NCBI GenBank assembly: GCA_036186865.1 | Contig: AP025040.1 | Location: forward strand, 14,039,536 to 14,103,535 | From: Eustoma russellianum | Taxonomy: Eukaryota; Streptophyta; Magnoliopsida; Gentianales; Gentianaceae | Direction: 5' to 3' | DNA length: 64,000 bases | Shown here: positions 11,697 to 23,190 of the stretch, piece after piece | How positions within the stretch are numbered: the stretch's first letter is position 1 | Layout of the letters: each line of letters starts with the position of its first letter | Notes under the pieces: generated by a model | The model's input: the letters and a program-made list of their open reading frames with translations, nothing else | Database searches by the model: none | Told to the model about the DNA's origin: nothing | Position numbers and translations under genes: made by a program

Positions 11697-11974
11697 TGTT
11701 GAAACTTGGATTTACATTCCATATCCACTCAAAACCTTAAGTCCATATCCACTCAAAATCTTAAGGCAATGGATGGTGGTACTGTATGAGAACTTACATT
11801 CCATATCCATTCCATATCCACTCAAAACCTTAAGTCTATATCCACTCAAAATCTTAAGGCAATGGATGATGATACTTTATTCTCATATAACCCATGTATT
11901 TTTTTTCTCAAATTGGCCAATGTGGTACAATATTCTCAACACAAATTGGTCAATGTGATACAATATTCTCAACA
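11697..11974 (-). repeat. TRIM left terminal repeat with internal duplications
   Basis: The block CATATCCACTCAAAA-CTTAAG occurs four times between 11718 and 11851, and the TCTCAACA end is duplicated at 11930-11974. The opposite terminal repeat at 12208-12345 has the block once. Confidence 0.75.
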
Positions 11975-12207
11975 CCCGCCCTCACATGACAACGTGCCTT
12001 GACATATATATGCGCCTTATAACCCGTCCTCAATCACAAACCACAAGCTAGATATCAACATCTGGACTTGACCAGGAAAGGTGTGAGTCCACATTTTAAA
12101 CTGAGTCTGATACCACAAGCTAGATATCAACATCTGGAGGTAGATATCAACATCTGGACTTGACCAGGAAAGGTGTGAGTCCACATTTTAAACTGAGTCT
12201 GATGCCA

Positions 12208-12345
12208 TGTTTAAACTTGGACTTACATGAGGTGAGGTCCATATCCACTCAAAACCTTAAGGCAATAGGTGGTGGTACCTCATTCTCATATAACCCATGT
12301 ATTTTTTTTTCTCAAATTAACCGATATGGTATAATATTCTCAACA
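12208..12345 (-). repeat. TRIM right terminal repeat
   Basis: This 138-bp terminal repeat has the primer-binding-site complement directly to its left (12195-12207). A second copy of the primer-site region lies about 70 bases further left (12097-12115), showing a local duplication in the interior. Confidence 0.72.
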
Positions 12346-13072
12346 ACTTCCCATTAAATACTCACCTACAAACAATGGTGCAAGCTGACGAAATCAATGT
12401 ATACTGCATTCACCACACAAATAGAATATTGTCTCTCTCAAAATGTTTTTGCATTCAGAATTGTGGCCACCGCAACTTCAATTTCAATAGACCAAATGAA
12501 CTAATAGTGAATAGTTGCTTTTAAGAGCAACTAAACCTCATGGTATCTCAGTTTTGGTGGGTGATTGAAAACATTTCAGACGAGTGGCTTTGTAGTAATT
12601 TTCGAGTAACTAGTGGTCGAATAGAAAAAAGTCGCAAGAAATGTCAAGCAACAAAAGTGTAGTGACTGATCAGTACAGAAGATTTATAAGTATCTTACAT
12701 ACTTCATGATTCATAAACAATTAGTAATACTTACTCTTAGAGCGTATTCTTTTACTAGTACACTAGTATATTAACATACCATATTTCTATTATTGTGTCA
12801 TCTATGCAGGTACATATAGAACCGTAGGTCTCACAGGAATCAAACTCTCTATCTTTTTGGGATTGTGTGCATGATTCTCACGCTCTGCATATCCTAGCGA
12901 TAGTTTTTAGTATCGTTGGGATATACTAGGTATAGTTGTTCTTGTTGTTGTATTCTTAGAGCATTTTTGACATTTTTGGTTTTGATGCTATAAATTTTTA
13001 TAAATCGCTGTTGTAAGTTTCGATATGAACTTGATCAGGATGACAGGTGATGGTTGCGCATGAAGGACGAGG
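12346..13072. other. Unannotated spacer
   Basis: AT-rich sequence without a recognisable gene, repeat or element boundary. Confidence 0.55.
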
Positions 13073-13504
13073 TTAACCCGTCATGTGTTAAAATTAGCAA
13101 GGGATTGAAAAAAAAATTTTAGTAAATGATTTTTTTTAACACGTGGCGGGTTATGATAGGAGGCCTCATTTTTGGCCTCCTTTTTTGCCTGGTGTGATCT
13201 CATCCTATTGGCCGCAGATTAGATCCCAACAGGCAAAAAAAGGAGGCCAAAAATGAGGCCTCCTATCATAATCCGCCACGTGTTAAAAAAACCATTTACT
13301 AAAATTTTTTTAACACGTGGCGGGTTATGATAGGAGGCCAAAAATGAGGCCTCCTATCATAACCCGCCATGTGTTAAAATTAGTAAGGGATTGAAAAAAA
13401 ATTTTAGTAAATGGTCTTTTTTTAACACGTAACGTGTTATGATAGGAGGCCTCATTTTTGGTCTACTGTTTTTTTTTGCCTGATGTGATCTCATCCTATT
13501 GGCT
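13073..13504. repeat. Foldback cluster: direct and inverted copies of one about 140-bp unit
   Basis: A unit that runs AACCCG-CATGTGTTAAAATT, a poly-A/T stretch, TTTTAACACGTGGCGGGTT, ATGATAGGAGGCCTC and GTGATCTCATCCTATTGG occurs in direct orientation at about 13073-13214 and 13361-13504. An inverted copy of most of it lies between (about 13230-13378). This creates two large palindromes: arms 13117-13191 and 13230-13305, and arms about 13311-13339 and 13348-13376. The unit is non-coding and looks like a nested MITE or foldback element. No reliable TSD was defined. Confidence 0.8.
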
Positions 13505-13540
13505 GACCACCTTTGTGGAGGAAAAGGAGGGGTTTTCTTT

Positions 13541-14511
13541 ATGTTAGGTTTTAAACTGTATACGTGTATGCTAAACCATTCAATGCCATTAGTCACCCAC
13601 GTCGCACTTGTTAGAGGCCCCCACGTGTTTTTACATAATAAATTTTAGTAGCCCCGGGAACTCGTATACATGATTAACACTTATTCTTAAATTGACGGTT
13701 TAAAACTTAGTCAGCGTTTTTAGATAAATTTTCTTGGTGTTACCTTATGTCATGATGAACAGTGACCTATTGAGTCATGTTTAATTAAATTATTGCCTCG
13801 ATAAGGGGCTTGTGGAACTTAGAGTTAATGGTTCAACCAAGCGGTTAACAATTGGATCGTATAGAGTAATACGTAATACAAATGATTTGTAAAGTTTTTT
13901 GAGTCGGTAAGTTAACTAGCTGAATTGCAGGTTACGAACCGTTTAAACAACCAGATCATGCTGGACCGTGACCCTTAACACCTTTAAACCAGTGGATAGA
14001 CGAACCGACTCAGTTTCATTACCAAATCATGAATCAATTGGTTCACCATTTGACGATGATTTTTTTTTTTTGACTTTTTCTTAAGCCAAAGGACAAAGTA
14101 TATCATAGCCTTTAAATATTTCCTACGAAACATTTTAGCTGTAATTTTTTTCTAACATTTTGGATACTCACTTTTTTAACAACGCGACATTATGACCTTT
14201 TTGCCAAAAGATTATGATGAATTAACTAAAAATAAAAAGTAACATAGTTTTTTTTAATTATTTAATCTATCTCTATTTTGTCATCTTCTTCAATTGCCTC
14301 TCTCACTTTCTTTTTCTCCAGTCAGCGGCGCCATTTTCTTCATACTTCCATCTTCTATCCTTCCCTCCTTAACGGCCATGATCCGTGAGCCTCCAGTGGC
14401 TAAGCTTAATATAGGTGCCATATGGCTACAATCCATCAATGGTGCAAACTTCACATTTCCTGTGATCAGTAGTTTTAGTGCGATTGCTGTAGGAAAGGGA
14501 GGATAGAGGGC
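13541..14511. other. Unannotated spacer
   Basis: No convincing gene. The stretch 14290-14510 has pyrimidine-rich and GC-richer sequence with short open frames on both strands but no recognisable domain. It is continuous with 15542 onwards across the hAT insertion. Confidence 0.5.
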
Positions 14512-14519
14512 GGCGGTAC

Positions 14520-15533
14520 CAGTGGCGGACGCAGGGCTAATTTTTTTTGGAGGGGGGGCAAAATTCACACTATGAAATCACCGTCTACTTTTTCGGACTC
14601 AATATACATTCCATCGAAAATCCGGCAAAAACTCCCTTACAATATAGATATATGCAAATATTATAACATAAAATCTAAACCAACACATCCATTAATCAAA
14701 GTGAAACAATAATAAGCAACCATCAACAATATCCAACAAAAGTTATTCATAAGCAACATTAACAAGCAGCAATATCCAACAAAAGTTATTAATTTAACGC
14801 TCGACATACCTTTTATTTACGAAATAAAGGACGAGCAGCAGGAGGGATTATCGGTGGCCGCAAATTCTGAAATTGTTGCATAATGTTTTCATTTTAAATG
14901 GTTCCAAAAACTTCCTTCTCGAAGTAACACAGTAAACAGTCCGATAGTAAGTCGTCTCCCAATCGGTTGCGCAGATCAGTCTTTATTATATTCATCGCAG
15001 AAAAACTTCTTTCCACACTCGCTGTTCCGACAGGTAAGATCAGTTCTAACTCGGTGAGCCGATATATTAAAGGAAAGTAATTGTGATAATTCAACTCCAC
15101 CATCTTCTTTGCAAGAACTCCAAGATTGGTATTATGAGAGAATACTTTATTTGATTTCATATCACCAATGTAACTTTTAAGTTCATGGTTGAGCTCAATT
15201 CGATCATTGGTAGTGAAATCGTCTGGATATAACTCAACAAGGTGTAGCAATTGACTATGATCAAAATTTGCAAAAGAATTGGAAGGATCAATGCACATCA
15301 CACATCTAAGTAAATGTGCTGGCTTTGGTGAAGTGTGTATCCATTTCCGTAGCAATGATGTCAATTACCTAGTAACACACATATATCACATATCATGAGA
15401 TAGTTTTTGGATTAAAAAACAGATACTTTAAATTTAGATAATCAAAAATACAACTGCATCTACCTACCAACTAATTTTTTTCTCCGAGTTGGGGGGCGGC
15501 TGCCCCCCCGTGCCCCCCTTGTGAACGCCCCTG
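14520..15533 (-). mobile_element. Internally deleted hAT transposon
   Basis: The ends are inverted: the left begins CAGTGGCGGACGCAGGG, and the complement of the right begins CAGGGGCGTTCAC. The flanking 8-mers GGCGGTAC (14512-14519) and GGCGGTAG (15534-15541) match at 7 of 8 positions, as expected for a hAT duplication. The 1014-bp interior encodes only the C-terminal part of a transposase on the minus strand. The left end carries a G-rich tract and the right end a matching C-rich tract, typical of this plant hAT group. Confidence 0.85.
14894..15364 (-). pseudogene. hAT transposase, C-terminal dimerisation domain
   Basis: An open frame of 156 codons resembles the C-terminus of plant hAT transposases of the TTF-type zinc-finger (ZMYM1-like) group. 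The signature is VGTASVERSFSAMNIIKTD followed by RLGDDLLSDCLLCYFEKEVF near residues 113-153, the conserved hAT dimerisation block. Residues 30-110 match the preceding alpha-helical stretch. The N-terminal zinc finger and RNase H-like catalytic part are absent, so it cannot catalyse transposition. It is uninterrupted, unlike most coding remnants here. The end of a larger gene with its upstream exons deleted is the best explanation. Confidence 0.85.
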
Positions 15534-15677
15534 GGCGGTAGAACGGAGAGGAGAAGTAGAGAAAGTAATTAGAGAAGATGATGAGTTGAAAGGGTGTTTC
15601 CGGTTCTTTTGTACCAGACAATATTACTAAAAAAGATTATCGACTAAAACGTTTTCATAAAAATAGTATAAAGACTC

Positions 15678-15926
15678 TGTGAACCATGGATAAGCAAAGA
15701 CACAGAAAAGAGAAAAGTTTTTTCTTTTATTTATGTATGCCTTGATCGATTGTACACCTACTACATTTATAGTATGATTTCCTAGCTATATAAGGTAAAA
15801 GAATTAATCAATTAATTATAGATTTTTTATCATATCAATTACACTAATTACAAAAATCTTTCCTAATTTGCATTGCTGATTTTGTGTCATCCCTGATTTC
15901 TTGGCCTAGGATCACGTTTTCTCACA
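15678..15926 (-). repeat. Copia-2 3' LTR
   Basis: This 249-bp LTR is a near copy of 26576-26825. On the minus strand it begins TGTGAGAAAACGTGATCC and ends GGTTCACA. The purine tract AACTTAAGGGGGGAG precedes it on the minus strand (about 15927-15941). Confidence 0.92.
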
Positions 15927-15963
15927 CTCCCCCCTTAAGTTGAGCGGTGGGATCGACAATGTT

Positions 15964-16572
15964 CTACTTGCACAAAATATTTTCAAACGACCTTACATTA
16001 ATTGCCTTAGTCAATATATCTGCCAGCTGGTCTTTTGATCGGATGAACGACAACTCAATAATACCTCCTTCCAGTTTTTCCTTAATGAAGTGACGGTCGA
16101 TCTCTATATGCTTGGTTCGATCATGTTGTACTGGATTTTCAGATATGCTGATGGAAGCTTTATTATCACATAGTAACGGTGCTGGTAAGTTTATTTGTAC
16201 CCCCAATGTCTTTTAGTAATTTCTGCACCCATAAAACCTCAGTGACTCCTCTTGCTATTCCCCGAAATTCAGCTTCAGTACTGGAGAGCGCAACCACCTT
16301 CTGTTTCTTGCTTCTCCAGGTCACAAGGTTACCACCCACAAGTGTGAAATATCCTGATGTGGACCTTCGATCTACCAAGTTCCCGGCCCAATCCGCATCT
16401 GTATATGCTTGGATCCTTAGGTGTCCGTTATTCCGGAATACTACGCCTCTCCCTGGTGTATGTTTGAGATACTATAGAATACGCCAGACTGCATTCATAT
16501 GATGTCCTGGGGGTTGTGCATGAATTGACTCACCATACCGATTGCAAAAGCTATGTCTGGTCGTGTATGCAA
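15964..16572 (-). pseudogene. Copia-2 RNase H remnant
   Basis: Two frames joined by a shift near 16170-16200 carry the RNase H signature. The first has RRSTSGYFTLVGGNLVTWRS, KKQKVVALSSTEAEF and VLWVQKLLKDI; the second has LLCDNKASISISENPVQHDR and KHIEIDRHFIKEKLEGG and then DQLADILTKA. The upstream end reads on to the RT part through TRPDIAFAI, which straddles the SIRE-like insertion point (16573 and 22241). Confidence 0.88.
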
Positions 16573-17974
16573 TGTAAGATCAGCAAGGCACCACTAGAAG
16601 GGAGGGGGGTTAAATAGTGGGTGCGGAAAATGTGGTTTTTAAAATAGTTTTAAACCAAAAACCTAACTTCTGAAAACAATTTCTGTTTTCAAGGCCAGTT
16701 TTAAAACGTTTTGAAAACTAGATTGCAGGTCTTCAAAAATTCTGAAATTTAGAGAGAACTTAGCCTCAGATGTTCTGAGTATCTCCTAAACATTTTAGAT
16801 TAAAATTCAACCTCTAACCCCTTCAAAAATTGTTGGTGGTCAGATTACGCAAATCTGTACGAACTGGTAGTCTGTTTTGAAAAATTAATTCCTATTTGTC
16901 CTTAACTCCAAATGCTCTGAAAATTTAATGACTAACCCCTTATTAATTTTATTTAAATGGGATGAAACAGTTCTGGAAAATTCTTTTGGAAAGTTAGTCA
17001 AATACGATCAAAGTCTCAACCTTTGCAAGCCTGAAAATCAGACTGCACTAGTTTCAGATCTTTGGACGTTTTAATGACTTATACTTGTCCAAAAGGGTTG
17101 AAACTTACGGAAATAGAACCTTAAGACGTGAGGCTATGACTCTGAAAAGTTTCGTGATTTTTAAAATTCGTTTACTATTTTTACCAACGTGATTAAAAAC
17201 AATAAACAGTGCTGAAACTGAAAGTAAGTGCTGAAAGTAAATAACACCAGAAATTTTATACTGGTTCGGTTATAAACAACCTACTCCAGTCTTCGAGGAA
17301 ACCTTCCTCGGTTAGCACTAATCACACAAAACAAAGAACACCTTACCACAGGGTTGATGGAGTTACACACCAACTCCAACCCTTTACAAACCTTGTATGA
17401 GAATACAATTGTCGCGAACACCACCACCTTGCAAGTGCAAGATTGATCACACCTTGATCAATCTTTTACAATGATAAAGAATATATGGTGGACTATATGA
17501 AACCTATTCAAGTATATGAATATAAGTACAATAGGCTTTTAGAGAGAAGAAAGAAAGAGAGTATAGAAGAGAAGGCTAGAACACGTTTTTGATCTTATAA
17601 ATTGCAAGACTTGTTCTTGTTTTTGTTTTGCTCTCTTCATTCCTTTTTAACATTATGGCCGCCCCCTTGATGCTATTCTCCTCTTGAAAATTATCTTCTA
17701 AGTCCTTGGAAGAGTGTATTACATCATTTTGACATGTCCTTGCTTACTTGGCATCTCCTCATTGGATGATCATTTAACTCTTGCTTACTTGGCACTCATT
17801 GATTGGATGTATGTTGTCATCTCTTGATGACTAGACAAATCTGAGATTAAACCTTAAAAACATGTGCCAATTAGCCATAAACTTGTTACCATAAAGTCAC
17901 AATATCATCCCATAAAATTAGCTAGGCAAATAACTCCAAATTGCCTTAAGAAAATCGGCCATTACACCCTTTTG

Positions 17975-18329
17975 CACATGCTGAAATTTCAGCATGTGTA
18001 ACATTTGCATTTCATTCAAAATATTGCCAAGTTTACTTTATTTAATCCAAGAAATCAATCACCATTTAGTGCAAGACATTCTTATCATTTTTGGAATAAA
18101 AATTGGTTACCAATAATGCCTAGAAATCGGCCACAATACATTACACACATGTTGAAAATTTCAGCATGTGTGATATTCAAAGATATCACCAAATTAATTC
18201 CATATTATATTCAAAATACTTCCATACAATCTTCTAATTAATTCACTTAATTCAAGAAGTAAAATATGCCTCATTAAGTTGATAAAAATCGGCCAGCCTA
18301 TATGCACATGCTGAAATTTTCAGCATGTG
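17975..18329. repeat. Three LTR palindromes (sister copy)
   Basis: Palindromes lie at 17975-17998, 18145-18171 and 18305-18329. All have arms CACATGCTGAAA or one-base variants, about 160-170 bases apart. They correspond in order and spacing to 5901, 5716 and 5557 of the solo LTR. Confidence 0.85.
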
Positions 18330-19228
18330 TTACAAATGTGACATAAGTTTGAAATGTTACCTTGTGTAGCTCCTTCCTTTATGTCATCAACATTGTATGC
18401 TTCATTCTTGACCAATCAATATGCCAACAATGCTCCACATATGCTCCAACATGGCTGTTATAGGCATTTGAAATGACTTGTGCATGTGCTGAATTTTATT
18501 TTTTGCAAACTTTGTAAAATAGTGCACATTTAATTATACACACATGGTATATTCCAATCAGCCCTTAATTGATTTTTCTAGAACACTTTAGAATGTATGA
18601 AGTATGTAAAAAGTGTCTAGATACATGTTATATGCCATGCCAAAAATGTTCCATATGTCGTGTACGTAGAAAATCGAATTTTCAACGTTTATCGATTACC
18701 CGATTTTCTCTAATTAAATTCCAAGTTTTTGCACATGTTATATATATATATATATTATGTTACACATAATATACATAAATTAAACTTTAATATTCATCAC
18801 TTAGGCTGATCTTAAAGTGGCGCCTAAACCATGTGACAAATTAAAATTGGAATCACCACAATTTGGCCTTAATGTGGGGTGATTTGTGTGTGCCAACATG
18901 GAATAATTTTATGGCTGTACATATCATGTAAGCCACGAAATTTGTGGTCATTTTTGAAGTATAGGGGCTGACCATCTATTTATGGCAAGTACGTGACACG
19001 TTGGCGAAGTTTCGGTATTCACCCGATACGACAATTTTCGGTTTAGAACCTTTTAACGTGTCGTATTAAATTTGTCATCATCACGACTTATATCATATGA
19101 CATAAGACCTGAATATACTCATAAATATGAGTTAAGTATCGTGGTGTGACGTTAACATACGTACGTAAAATATATAACGTGTCGGTAGTACGTTGGAATA
19201 AATGTGTATGTGCTTTTTTCAAAAAATC

Positions 19229-19230
<2 letters not shown>

Positions 19231-19283
<53 letters not shown>
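19231..19283. repeat. AT dinucleotide microsatellite
   Basis: An uninterrupted (AT)n run of about 50 bases inside the SIRE-like LTR. The matching place in the truncated 5' LTR (21864-21872) has only a few units and lies at its deletion junction. Confidence 0.95.
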
Positions 19284-19286
<3 letters not shown>

Positions 19287-19915
19287 CGTGTGATAAGTGT
19301 GGAGAGGAGAGGGAGAACTTTCCTTTCTTCAACTTGTTGCCTTTGTGCCTTTTCCAAATATGGCTTCCTTTAATGAACTACTTAGTTTAATTAACTAAGT
19401 ACTTCACTTAATGAACTAGTTTAGTTCATTAATGATGGCACCTGAAAATAGTTCAAACACAACAAATGTTTGCCATTTGATGTGAGCTTTAAAGCTTCAT
19501 GGCTCGTTAGTACGACAACATTATATATGAACTATATAAGGCAAGTTTTATGCAACAACGTGTCATGTCATAAAATATGTCATGCATTTCTTTGTAACAC
19601 GTTATTTAAATCACGCATTTTGAAATCACTCAAACCCCTTTTTCTCTACAATCTCCCCCTTTTGATGATTTACAAAATAACCTACATTCATGATTTAAAT
19701 CTTATCGCTCCCCCTTCAATTGTGCATAAATTCAAATTTTGAATTTCAAATTTCAAATCCGCTCCCCCTTGATTTATGCAATCAGTTTCTCTCTCTCCCT
19801 TAAATCATGCATTCTCTCCCCCTTTATTTTGGAAAGACAATCAAAAGCGTATGTAAAGAAAAAACAATCATGCATTTCGAATAATATTAAAAGTGCGTTC
19901 TTTAGGGTTATTTAT

Positions 19916-21862
19916 TCAACCCTTTGAGAATGTCCCTTTTGGTACCCAAATTTGGGTGACCTTTCTAGGTCTTCCAAAAGGTGAGAAAGGTGATGAAAAC
20001 GCAACATAATATACGTTAGGGACAAATGCGTTTGGCCTTTGGCCAAGAATCTCATCATGCATATAGTATGATTTTCGTTTTTGATACGCATTTTGGTTTG
20101 CATGTACGGGGCGTGAGCTATATGAGTGTTGCATATGCATTAATGGTCTCTTCTCATATTTGTACGACGCAAAGTTATATCTCGTATGATAAGAAAATGA
20201 AGCACGATGAGATGCCATTGGGGAAGGTCTAGGCGTCTTCTTAGATGCCATATATGTCTTAGATGCATCCATTTTCTTTGATGGAATGAATTTTGTTTGT
20301 TTATTTAGTGACTCACTTTTCTCAACGTATCCTAGTCCGGTTTTGTCACTATCATGCTTTTGTGAAGAAATGATGCGATCTAGCATGTTTGTTCCTGTGT
20401 CGAATTGTTTCACCATTTTCTCTACATCCGCATTCCTTGATTTCAAGTTTGAAATTTCGGATTTTAGTTTAGTGTTCTCGGATATCAATGATGAAATTTC
20501 AGACTTTAATGAATTTATAATGCTGGACGACTCTTCTTTTGAATCGTTTAATTGAGACACAAGATTTTTGTTAGAAGATTCTAACAATTTCTTGTCTTCA
20601 ATTAATCGTTTATTTTCTTTTGCAAGAGTCTTTGAGAATTTATGCAACTCTAAATATTGATTAAATAAATCATCATATGAACATTCAGAATCGGAATCAG
20701 AGTCGGAAGATACCTCATTTGATGCCTTAGATGTAAAGCATACTTGTGCCTTTTGTTCTTCCGTATCATCAGTCTCAGAGTCGGATGTGTCACTCCAATT
20801 GGAGGCTTTGAAGGCTCTTCTGCTTTGTTTAGGTTCTGAGACAAGTCTAGTTTTTGTCCGATCCTTATCAAGGTATTTATTCATTTGTTTGTCCTTGTTT
20901 GGACAATCATGTGACAAGTGTCCAGGTTGTCAACATTCATAACACTTTATTTCCTTATTTTTATTTTTATGATTCTTAGATGAGGTAGACTTATGTTTAA
21001 TCGATTTTCTCAAGATTTTTCTCAATCTTTTAGCCATCGTGATTAAATCCTCATCATCGGAATCTATGTCACTATCATCTACGACGTATTCATTTGATTT
21101 AAATGCTATAGCCTTATCATTTTTGGAAATAGACTCAGAATGTCTTAAAGTAAGTTTGTTTTCATATATCTTTAGTGACCCAATTAGTTCTTCCATCTTA
21201 ATCGATTTAGTTTCTTTGCTTTCTTCTATTGCCGTTACTTTAGGTTCCCACTCGGATGGAAGGCTTCGCAAGACCTTTTGTACCTTTTCCTGCATAGTAA
21301 AGGCTTTGCCAAGAGACTCAAGAGAATTGTAAATGTTAGTCAAGCGAAGATCCATATCAACGATAGATTCATTAGGCAATAATTTAAATGACTCGAGTGT
21401 GGACATAAGCATGTTGATCTTGGACTCTTTTACTTGACTAGTGCCTTCGTGTTTCATTTCAAGAATTCTCCACATTTCTTGAGCACTAGAACAATTTGAA
21501 ACATAGCTAGATTCACTTAGTCCATTTAAAAGTAACTGCATAACCCTAGCGTTCATGCTTAGTCTCTTTTTATCCTCACTAGTGTACTCTTGCCTAGGCA
21601 TAACGACCTATAGTGTGACTCCATCTACAGTGGATAATTTTGATGGAACAAAAGGACCATCTTCTATAATTGACCAAAGATCAATATCAATTGCCATAAG
21701 AAAAATTTTCATTCTTAACTTCCATTGAATGAAAGACTCAACGTCAAAGAGAGGAGGCCTTTGACTGTAAATACCTTCTTGTTCGATTTTGAAGTTTGTG
21801 GTTACCATCTCACTTAGATCGTTGGATCCTTTTGATGTGAGTGTTCTTGCACTCCGATACAC
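19916..21862 (-). pseudogene. gag: SIRE-like gag with two in-frame stops
   Basis: Three open segments (21862-21608, 21601-20930 and 20917-19916) are all in one frame, separated only by stop codons near 21605 and 20927. The N-terminal part has the FIQWKLRMKIFLMA motif of copia gag, then a UBN2-like helical domain (LLNGLSESSYVSNCSSAQEM, LRSLPSEWEPKVTAIEES). The second stop falls inside the zinc knuckle, between CYEC and PGHLSHDC. The C-terminal third is serine/acid-rich, has a long coiled coil (KSEISSLISENTKLKSEISN) and ends at QIWVPKG, where pol would begin. Pol is absent. The 19652-19915 leader to the LTR is non-coding. Confidence 0.85.
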
Positions 21863-21863
21863 A

Positions 21864-22241
21864 CATATATATATTAGCGTGTGATAAGTGTGGAGAGGAG
21901 AGAGAGAACTTTTCTTTCTTTAACTTGTTGCCTTTGTGCCTTTTCCAAATATGGCTTCCTTTAATGAACTACTTAGTTTAATTAACTAAGTATTTCACTT
22001 AATGAACTAGTTTAGTTCATTAATGATGGCACCTGAAAATAGTTCAAACACAACAAATGTTTGCCATTTGATGTAAGCTTTAAATCTTCATGGCTCGTTA
22101 GTACGACAACATTATATATGAACTATATAAGGCAAGTTTTATGCAACAACGTGTCATGTCATAAAATATGTCATGCATTTCTTTGTAACACGTTATTTAA
22201 ATCATGCATTTTGAAATCACTCAAACCTTTTTTTCTCTACA
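21864..22241 (-). repeat. SIRE-like 5' LTR remnant
   Basis: This is about the first 378 bases of the LTR (on the minus strand), closely matching 19650-19272. It is joined directly to gag at a short AT repeat. Confidence 0.88.
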
Positions 22242-22246
22242 TGCGA

Positions 22247-23190
22247 CATATAGATTAACTTGCCAACCAATCGTTCATACTATCCTTTGTCTGTGGAGTA
22301 TGCTCCGTCAATCACCTGTAACTTAGGATTTGCTATCATAGGTGTGTCGCATGGCTTGCAGTCAAGCATTCCAACTTCGGCTAATAGATCCAGAGTGTAC
22401 TTTTTCTGAGAGATGTATATGCCTGCGGTTGACCTTAGAACCTCAATTCCCAGAAAATATTTTAATCCTCCAAGATCCTTCATCTCGAACTTAGTAAACA
22501 AGTGTCCTCGGAGATGCGCAATTTCCTCAGTATCACTTCCTTTTATTATCATGTCATCAACATAAATGATTAAACAAGTTATTAAGTTACCTTTCCATTT
22601 GATGAACAATGTATGACCCGCATTACCCTGTCTATAGCCATCCTGCTTCATGACATCAGTAAATCTGCCAAACCAAGCCCGAGGTGATTGCTTCAATCCA
22701 TACAAGGCCTTCTTTAACCTGCACACTTCTCCTGTCTTGAAGTCGGCTGAGAACTCAGGAGGAGGTTCCATGTACACTTCTTCTTGCAGGTTACCATGTA
22801 GGAATGCATTCTTGACGTCAAATTGGTGGAATGGCCATTCTTTATTTGCTGCAATGGAGAACAATATCATGATCGTGTCAATGCGAGCTACAGGGGAGAA
22901 TGTCTCCGAATAGTCTACTCCATATGTTTGGGTATATCTTTTTGCTATGAGTCGGGCTTTGTATCTCTCAACACTTCCATCAACCTTGTACTTGACGGTG
23001 AACACCCACCTGCACCTAACTTGGTTTTTTTTTGGATGGGAGAGAACACTTTTCCCATGTTTGATTTTTTTTCTAACGTTTGAATCTCTGTCAACATTGC
23101 TTCTCTCCATACTGGTTGACTTAAGGCTTCTTCATCATTTCTTGGAACCTGTTCTGAACACAAAGACACAAAGAGACCTTTAGCCATTTC
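22247..23190 (-). pseudogene. Copia-2 reverse transcriptase
   Basis: The long open stretch 23110-22280 carries most of copia RT in order: CRWVFTVKYKVDGSVERYKA, SPVARIDTI, QFDVKNAFLHGNLQEEVYM, ALYGLKQSPRAWF, LIIYVDDMII with the catalytic YVDD, and KYFLGIEVLRS. The N-terminal block (QPVWREAMLTEI) is in another frame, with the shift in the T-rich region near 23020-23060. A stop interrupts the reading near 22280, shortly before the GKLIYMSHTRPDI block that runs into the SIRE-like insertion. Confidence 0.88.

Larger units (their letters stand above)
11697..12345 (-). mobile_element. TRIM-like miniature LTR retrotransposon
   Basis: Read on the minus strand, a 138-bp repeat (12345 to 12208) begins TGTTGAGAATATT and ends TTTAAACA. 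It is followed by TGGCATCAGACTC (an initiator tRNA-Met-type primer site), about 230 bases of non-coding interior, a purine tract GTGAGGGCGGG (about 11975-11985) and a second copy of the repeat (11974 to 11697). The left copy is enlarged to 278 bp by internal duplications. There is no coding capacity, which fits a terminal-repeat retrotransposon in miniature. No clean TSD was seen. Confidence 0.75.
16573..19650 (-). repeat. SIRE-like 3' LTR, complete
   Basis: This 3078-bp LTR is the same family as the solo LTR at 4265-7326. On the minus strand it begins TGTAGAGAAAAAGG and ends GATCTTACA. It contains three palindromes of the family seen in the solo LTR (17975-17998, 18145-18171, 18305-18329) and a long AT dinucleotide run. 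Confidence 0.92.
16573..22241 (-). mobile_element. Gag-only SIRE-like copia element, collapsed 5' end
   Basis: The element lies in the Copia-2 RT/RNase H gene with a near-perfect duplication (TGCAA at 16568-16572, TGCGA at 22242-22246). On the minus strand it has a 5' LTR remnant of about 378 bp, then gag, a purine-rich tract (AAAGGGGGAGAT) and a complete 3078-bp 3' LTR. Protease, integrase, RT and RNase H are all missing, as are the primer site and about 2.7 kb of the 5' LTR. Long LTRs and the gag type point to the SIRE/Maximus lineage of copia. Confidence 0.88.

Noticed and set aside
14290..14568. Overlapping frames on both strands near the hAT left end
   Set aside because: They run across the hAT inverted end, and the protein sequences look like translated pyrimidine-rich DNA.
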